A DNA stretch of 16,973 nt from Thiopontia sp964344785. Its GTDB lineage: Bacteria; Pseudomonadota; Gammaproteobacteria; GCF-002020875. The translations under genes were made by a program, and so were the position numbers. The stretch lies in contig CAYFOR010000058.1 of assembly GCA_964344785.1 (NCBI GenBank), positions 1-16,973 of the forward strand, in the 5' to 3' direction. The notes below the pieces were generated by a model. It searched no databases, was not told the origin of the DNA, and worked only from the letters and a program-made list of their open reading frames with translations. How positions within the stretch are numbered: position 1 is the stretch's first letter; each line of letters opens with the position of its first letter. Below are positions 13,401-16,973 of this stretch, one piece after another.

Positions 13401-14482
13401 GTGGTGGTGTCATTTCTCAGGGTCTCGGAGAGGTAGTCTCCACGGTCCAGGTCATTGACATAGAGCGTTTTGAACGCACTAACCCCTGACTGCTGAATGG
13501 TACTCAGCAGCTCTTCGGTAATCTCATCATTGGCAGCCGCAATCAGCTCACCACTCTCCTGATCCACTAGGTCATGCCCCAGTGTTCGGCCCATCACAAA
13601 CTCTGTCGGGACATCCAGCGACTTGATGCCCGCATTGTCCATCTGGCGGATATGGCGTCCCGTGATCTTGCGCCCGGATTCGACAATGGTCTTGCCATCC
13701 GCCTTGATGTCAAAGCTGGCAACCTCACCACGTAGCCGGTCGGGGATCAACTCGAACTGATAACCCTCTTCACCGACGACAAATTGATCCATCTCGAAAA
13801 AGAGATCGAGCATCTCCTGTACACCATATCCGAGGGCACGCAGCAGGATTGTTGCAGGTAATTTGCGTCTACGGTCGATACGAACATAGAGCAGATCCTT
13901 GTGATCAAATTCGAAGTCGAGCCAGGAGCCACGGTAGGGAATGACACGTGCAGAGAAGAGCAGCTTTCCGGAAGAGTGGGTCTTGCCCTTGTCATGTTCA
14001 AAAAAGACACCGGGAGAGCGGTGCAACTGAGAGACGATGACTCGCTCGGTACCATTGACAACAAAGGTGCCGTTCTCGGTCATCAACGGGATATCTCCCA
14101 TATAGACCTCCTGCTCCTTGATATCCTTGACTACCTTGTTTTTGGCGTTCTTGTCATAGATTACCAAACGCACCTTGACCCGCAATGGTGCTGCATAGGT
14201 CATACCACGCTGCTGGCACTCCTGCACATCGAATGCAGGAACACCCAGACGGTAACTGACATACTCAAGAGCAGCACTTCCAGAGTACGCCTCAATCGGG
14301 AAGATTGAAGTGAAGGCAGCCTGCAGGCCAAGATTCTTGCGCGCCTCTTCCGCTACTCCCATCTGCAGGAAGTCACGGAAAGAGTCCAGCTGAATGGCCA
14401 GCAAATAGGGCACCTCCATCACATCGGGACGTTTACCAAAACTCTTTCGAATTCTCTTCTTTTCAGTAAATGCGTATGCCAT
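10409..14482 (-). CDS. rpoB: DNA-directed RNA polymerase subunit beta
   Basis: This is the second large polymerase subunit, forming the active-site cleft and RNA path together with beta-prime and binding rifampicin. It has 1357 residues (E. coli 1342), with a conserved N-terminus MAYAFTEKKRIRKSFGKRPD. The rifampicin-pocket segment GSSQLSQFMDQVNPLSEVTHKRR (511-533) is intact except for Val522 where E. coli has Asn518. The catalytic-region motifs GYNFEDSILISERVV and KMAGRHGNKGVIS are present. The ATG at 14482 follows GAGGG by six bases. It sits 184 bases after rplL, behind an attenuator-like hairpin, and is followed closely by rpoC. No frameshift or intein is visible. Confidence 0.99.
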   Translation of the reverse strand: MAYAFTEKKRIRKSFGKRPDVMEVPYLLAIQLDSFRDFLQMGVAEEARKNLGLQAAFTSIFPIEAYSGSAALEYVSYRLGVPAFDVQECQQRGMTYAAPLRVKVRLVIYDKNAKNKVVKDIKEQEVYMGDIPLMTENGTFVVNGTERVIVSQLHRSPGVFFEHDKGKTHSSGKLLFSARVIPYRGSWLDFEFDHKDLLYVRIDRRRKLPATILLRALGYGVQEMLDLFFEMDQFVVGEEGYQFELIPDRLRGEVASFDIKADGKTIVESGRKITGRHIRQMDNAGIKSLDVPTEFVMGRTLGHDLVDQESGELIAAANDEITEELLSTIQQSGVSAFKTLYVNDLDRGDYLSETLRNDTTTSQLEAQVEIYRMMRPGEPPTQESAENLFHSLFFSFDRYDLSAVGRMKFNRRLSREELTGEGTLSNEDIVDVIKTLINIKDGHGLVDDIDNLGNRRIRSVGEMAENQFRIGLVRVERAVKERLNLAESDGLMPQELINAKPISAAIKEFFGSSQLSQFMDQVNPLSEVTHKRRISALGPGGLTRERAGFEVRDVHPTHYGRVCPIETPEGPNIGLINTLAVYARTNEYGFLETPYRKVVDSQVTDEVVYLSAYDEINHHIAQASANTDGEGRLTDDLLSCRYQNEFTMASPDMIEYMDISPRQIVSVAASLIPFLEHDDANRALMGANMQRQAVPTMRAEKPLVGTGIERDVAVDSGVAVVARRGGVVDFVDGSRIVVRVHDDETSAGESGVDIYNMIKYTRSNQNTCINQRPLVRPGDVIARGDVLADGPSTDMGELALGQNLTVAFMPWNGYNFEDSILISERVVEEDRYTTIHIEELTCMARDTKLGPEEITSDIPNVGESALRKLDESGIIYIGAEVQPGDILVGKVTPKGETQLTPEEKLLRAIFGEKASDVKDTSLRAKSSMAGTVVDVRVFTRDGIKKDKRSLDIEQMELDDVRKNLNSRQAIIEQDIFQRLEKLLVGKIADGGPGNVKAGDKVTKSYLKEIGEQKWFQIRMRSEEINEQLERSQEQLKQQREEIETIYEEKKSKITGGDDLAPGVQKMVKVYVAVKRRIQPGDKMAGRHGNKGVISRIVPIEDMPHMDDGTPVDIVLNPLGVPSRMNIGQVLEVHLGWAAKGLGLKIAGMLDSGADTKNLRDFLNEIYNVSGKQEDLDSFGDEELLEMAGNLRRGIPMATPAFDGAHEEEIKRMLQLADLPESGQTTLYDGRTGEPFDRPVTVGVMHIIKLNHLVADKMHARSTGPYSLVTQQPLGGKAQFGGQRFGEMEVWALEAYGASHVLQEMLTVKSDDVTGRTRMYKNIVDGDHRIDAGMPESFNVLLKEIRSLAIDIDLEQLD

Positions 14483-14586
14483 TAAAACCCTCTATCATTC
14501 AAAATCTGTAGTGGTCGGCGGTTCATTCACGCCAGCCACCAAATCAACTCTTCGCTGTAGCCTGAAAACAACCAGTCATACAGCGC

Positions 14587-14631
14587 AAAAAGGCCAGCGG
14601 CCCTCAGGGGATCCCTGGTGGGCCGCCAGCC
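14587..14631 (-). terminator. Attenuator-like hairpin between rplL and rpoB
   Basis: On the transcript, GGCTGGCGGCCC (14620-14631) pairs with GGGCCGCTGGCC (14592-14603). The 12-bp stem includes two adjacent G-U pairs and is extended by an inner CAGGG/CCCTG pairing, then followed by five U (14587-14591). This is the form of an intrinsic terminator in the place where enterobacteria have the partial attenuator that lowers rpoBC relative to the ribosomal genes. Since no promoter for rpoB is evident after it, readthrough must occur. The remaining gap (14483-14586 and 14632-14666) shows no gene. Confidence 0.75.
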
Positions 14632-14666
14632 AGATCGCATCAATGCGAATCTTGGTCAAGGAAGGC

Positions 14667-15053
14667 TTACTTGATCTCAACCGATGCGCCAGCCTCTTCC
14701 AGATCTTTCTTCAAGGATTCAGCCTCATCCTTGGATGCGCCCTCCTTGATCGGTGCTGGCGCAGACTCAACCAGTGCCTTGGCCTCTTTCAGACCCAGCC
14801 CAGTTGCGCCGCGAACGGCCTTGATCACAGCTACCTTGTTGTCACCGAAGCCCGCCAGAACCACGTCAAATTCGGTCTTCTCTTCCGCCGCTGCACCACC
14901 GGCATCACCACCGGCAGCCGGGCCTGCAGCTACTGCAACAGGAGCTGCTGCCGATACGCCGAACTTCTCTTCCATATCAGAGATCAGTTCAACGACCTCC
15001 ATCACACTCATGTTGGAAATGGCTTCCAGGATTTCGTCTTTTGTTACTGCCAT
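14667..15053 (-). CDS. rplL: 50S ribosomal protein L7/L12
   Basis: This stalk protein binds L10 as dimers and recruits and activates the translational GTPases. Its 128 residues show the family layout. The N-terminal dimerisation helices (1-33) include MSVMEVVELISDMEEKFGV. A flexible Ala/Gly/Pro hinge (34-57) follows, slightly longer than in E. coli. The C-terminal factor-binding domain (58-128) contains KVAVIKAVRGATGLGLKEAK. AGGAG lies nine bases before the ATG. It follows rplJ after 100 bases, and the two are expected to be translated under L10-L7/L12 feedback. The strong hairpin downstream separates it from rpoB. Confidence 0.98.
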   Translation of the reverse strand: MAVTKDEILEAISNMSVMEVVELISDMEEKFGVSAAAPVAVAAGPAAGGDAGGAAAEEKTEFDVVLAGFGDNKVAVIKAVRGATGLGLKEAKALVESAPAPIKEGASKDEAESLKKDLEEAGASVEIK

Positions 15054-15153
15054 TTTGAATTACTCCTAAAAAAATTTTTACTGTTGTGTCGGGTTCGGCC
15101 AGCAATCCACTACCCTGTCCCAACGTCAAATCACCATCAGATCTCAATCGTTG

Positions 15154-15681
15154 TTACGCTGCCTCTTTCGCATCACGTACCGCAGCAACCGTACGAACCA
15201 GCTTCGCATGTGGCTCAGCCAATGTACGTACGAACTTCTCGACCGGCGCCTTCATCACACCAAGCAACATTGCAAGTGCCTGTTCGCGAGTCGGTAGATC
15301 GGCAACGGTGCCCAACTGGGAAGCATCCAACAAGGTATCCCCCAATGAGAGCGCCTTGACAATCAATTTGTCATGCTCTTTGGCGAACGCCTTCATCACC
15401 CGAGCTGCACCACCTGGATCCTCCATCGAGAATCCAAGGATCAGTGGCCCAACCAAGGCCTCATTCATGCATGCGTAGCCGGTATCCTCAAAGGCACGTC
15501 GTGCCAGGGTATTCTTGACCACCCTGATCTGTACGCCTGCCTCACGGGATTTGACACGCAACTCGGTTAGCTCTTCCACGGTGAGTCCACGATACTCAGC
15601 CGCAACAACGGAGAGTGCAGAGGATGCAACTTCGTTCACCTCTGCGACGACGGCCTTCTTCTCATCAAGATTCAATGCCAC
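15154..15681 (-). CDS. rplJ: 50S ribosomal protein L10
   Basis: L10 anchors L7/L12 dimers to the 23S rRNA GTPase centre and, as the L10-L7/L12 complex, represses its own mRNA. The 175 residues have the typical start MALNLDEKKAVVAEV, the L10 core VKNTLARRAFEDTGY, and a C-terminal L7/L12-binding helix ending in VAAVRDAKEAA. The start is GTG (15679-15681), eight bases after GGAG. This matches the conserved N-terminus, whereas the nearby ATG at 15693-15695 is out of frame. The 232-base upstream leader carries the probable autoregulatory site. Confidence 0.98.
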   Translation of the reverse strand: MALNLDEKKAVVAEVNEVASSALSVVAAEYRGLTVEELTELRVKSREAGVQIRVVKNTLARRAFEDTGYACMNEALVGPLILGFSMEDPGGAARVMKAFAKEHDKLIVKALSLGDTLLDASQLGTVADLPTREQALAMLLGVMKAPVEKFVRTLAEPHAKLVRTVAAVRDAKEAA

Positions 15682-15703
15682 GTACTTTTCTCCATATCAC
15701 CAA

Positions 15704-15721
15704 GGTCAGATCACTCTGACC
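15704..15721 (-). promoter_or_regulatory. GNRA-capped hairpin just upstream of the rplJ ribosome binding site
   Basis: On the transcript, GGTCAGA-GTGA-TCTGACC forms a perfect 7-bp stem with a GUGA (GNRA) tetraloop, ten bases before the GGAG of rplJ. It probably shapes access to the start site in the autoregulated leader. It is not followed by a U-run, so it is unlikely to be a terminator. Confidence 0.5.
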
Positions 15722-15799
15722 TTTTTCGCGCAAAATGCGCATTCGGGATCACCATACAACCAGCGGCTCTCCCACCCACGGCACAACAGTATTCTGAGC

Positions 15800-15871
15800 A
15801 CCGTCTACGTTGGCGTCTGTGCGACAGACATTAAACCCATACAGGCACCAACGGTCTTTGACGACTGTCGC
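15800..15871 (-). promoter_or_regulatory. rplJ leader, probable L10(L7/L12) binding kink-turn
   Basis: The gap 15682-15913 has no gene but clear RNA structure. On the transcript, ACCG (15852-15855) pairs with CGGT (15800-15803), and TTGGTG (15846-15851) pairs with CGCCAA (15810-15815). A one-sided CGUAGA bulge (15804-15809) separates the two helices. This asymmetric, purine-rich bulge is the kink-turn arrangement known for L10 leaders, and the flanking CGTCAAAGACCGT and CGTAGACGGTG resemble what I recall of the E. coli leader. Binding of the L10 complex here would repress rplJ and, by coupling, rplL. I see no convincing promoter in the gap, so transcription may come through from rplKA. Confidence 0.65.
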
Positions 15872-15913
15872 CCCGAAAAAGTGGCAACAGTGCAAAGTTC
15901 TTTTCCTGACTAT

Positions 15914-16609
15914 TTAAGCTTCCAGTGTGGCCTGGTCCAGTGCCACGCCAGGCCCCATTGTTGTAGAAACGGTCACCTTCTTCATATAAACCCCTTTGGC
16001 ACTACTGGGCTTTTTCTTGTTCAGATCATTCAATAGCGCCTGCAGATTTCCAATCAACTGCTCCGGGGTGAATGTGACCTTGCCGATAGAGCAATGAATG
16101 ATACCGGCCTTGTCTGTACGGTAACGTACCTGGCCCGATTTGGCATTACGAACTGCACCCGCCACATCCGGGGAAACGGTGCCAACCTTGGGGTTGGGCA
16201 TCAATCCGCGGGGGCCCAGAATCTGCCCCAATCTACCAACAACGCCCATCGCATCCGGAGAGGCAATCACCACATCAAAATTGAGATCTCCTCCCTTGAT
16301 GCTCTCTGCCAGATCGTCCATGCCAATCACGTCGGCTCCCGCCTCCTTGGCTGCATCCACATTGGCACCTTGAGTGAAGACAGCAACTCGTACACTCTTG
16401 CCGGTTCCATTCGGCAGTACTGTAGAGCCACGTACGACCTGATCCGACTTACGAGGGTCCACACCCAGATTAATGCTGACGTCTACCGACTCTTCAAACT
16501 TGACGCTGGAAATTTCCTTCAACAAGTTGAAGGCCTCCGTTGCCTCATACTGTTTGCCGACCTCAACCTTCTCGGCAATCACCTTTGCTCGCTTGCTCAT
16601 CTTCGCCAT
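15914..16609 (-). CDS. rplA: 50S ribosomal protein L1
   Basis: L1 binds 23S rRNA at the mobile L1 stalk that helps release E-site tRNA, and in gammaproteobacteria it also represses its own rplK-rplA mRNA. The 231 residues (E. coli 234) start MAKMSKRAKVIAEKV. They carry the two-domain L1 fold, including the signature GPRGLMPNPKVGTVSPDV (about 132-149). The start lies two bases after the rplK stop. GGAGG, seven bases before the ATG, overlaps the last codons of rplK, so the two are translationally coupled. The L1 feedback site expected in front of rplK lies outside the window. Confidence 0.98.
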   Translation of the reverse strand: MAKMSKRAKVIAEKVEVGKQYEATEAFNLLKEISSVKFEESVDVSINLGVDPRKSDQVVRGSTVLPNGTGKSVRVAVFTQGANVDAAKEAGADVIGMDDLAESIKGGDLNFDVVIASPDAMGVVGRLGQILGPRGLMPNPKVGTVSPDVAGAVRNAKSGQVRYRTDKAGIIHCSIGKVTFTPEQLIGNLQALLNDLNKKKPSSAKGVYMKKVTVSTTMGPGVALDQATLEA

Positions 16610-16611
16610 GA

Positions 16612-16973
16612 TTAATCCTCCACATTCAGGCCCATGCTACGCGCACTGCCTGCAATGATACGAACGGCTGCATCGAGGTCATTCGCGTTAAGATCGGTCA
16701 TCTTGGTATTTGCAATCTCTTCCAACTGCGCACGGGTAACGGTACCCACCTTCTTCAGATTGGGCTCACCACTACCAGATTTGATGCCTGCCGCCTTCTT
16801 CAACAGAATCGAGGCAGGTGGAGTCTTGGTGATATAGGTGAAGCTGCGATCGCTATAAACCGTGATCACAACCGGAACAGGCATACCCTGCTCCAGGCTC
16901 TGTGTAGCCGCATTGAAGGCCTTACAGAACTCCATGATATTGACACCGTGCTGACCCAGCGCTGGACCAACCG
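16612..16973 (-). CDS. rplK: 50S ribosomal protein L11, 5' end cut by the window edge
   Basis: L11 binds the 23S GTPase-associated centre beside the L10 stalk. About 120 of the usual 142 codons are present, beginning in the conserved VGPALGQHGVNIMEFCKAFNA. They run through KTPPASILLKKAAGIKSGSGEP to the C-terminal RNA-binding domain, ending GSARSMGLNVED and TAA at 16612-16614. The internal ATG at 16935 is not the true start, since the frame continues in conserved sequence to the window edge. The missing part is the N-terminal start of the protein. It forms an operon with rplA. Confidence 0.97.
   Translation of the reverse strand, partial: VGPALGQHGVNIMEFCKAFNAATQSLEQGMPVPVVITVYSDRSFTYITKTPPASILLKKAAGIKSGSGEPNLKKVGTVTRAQLEEIANTKMTDLNANDLDAAVRIIAGSARSMGLNVED

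Noticed and set aside
15672..15695. Seven-codon frame starting ATG at 15693-15695 and overlapping the rplJ start
   Set aside because: Its ATG lies within the ribosome binding site of rplJ and it has none of its own. The GTG start of rplJ matches the conserved L10 N-terminus.

Overview
This window looks like a chromosomal segment of a gammaproteobacterium. The main evidence is the long run of ribosomal-protein and RNA-polymerase genes. Beta-prime matches Escherichia coli residue numbering through the zinc-binding and catalytic motifs and carries the proteobacterial SI3-type lineage insertion. The leader of rplJ also has the kink-turn form known for L10 autoregulation. I cannot name a genus from the sequence alone.

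Right-hand two thirds (about 6078-16973, all minus strand): the classical rplKAJL-rpoBC block, read from right to left. It runs rplK (5' end cut by the window edge), rplA, a 232-base leader with a probable L10 binding site, rplJ, rplL, an attenuator-like hairpin, rpoB and rpoC. All these frames are intact. The block makes the L11/L1 stalk base, the L10-L7/L12 stalk and the two catalytic subunits of RNA polymerase. It ends after rpoC at a 12-bp perfect inverted repeat shared with the convergent gene on the other side; no rpsL-rpsG-fusA-tuf genes follow.

Middle (3646-5976, plus strand): a single membrane-bound hybrid histidine kinase with eight predicted membrane segments, PAS, HisKA, HATPase and receiver domains. 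No partner regulator is adjacent.

Left (1-3434, minus strand): a tightly packed efflux operon. It consists of a TetR-family repressor, a TolC/NodT-type outer-membrane lipoprotein and a periplasmic RND adaptor, with overlapping stop and start codons. A sigma70-like promoter embedded in palindromes precedes the repressor, which suggests autorepression. The adaptor gene is split by a one-base frame change at a run of nine G, and the expected inner-membrane pump is not readable in the last 56 bases.

I found no mobile element, CRISPR array, tRNA, rRNA or convincing new multi-gene system. The observations most worth checking are the G9 frameshift with the unreadable pump start, the histidine-rich sensor of the orphan kinase, and competing RNA pairings in the rplJ leader.
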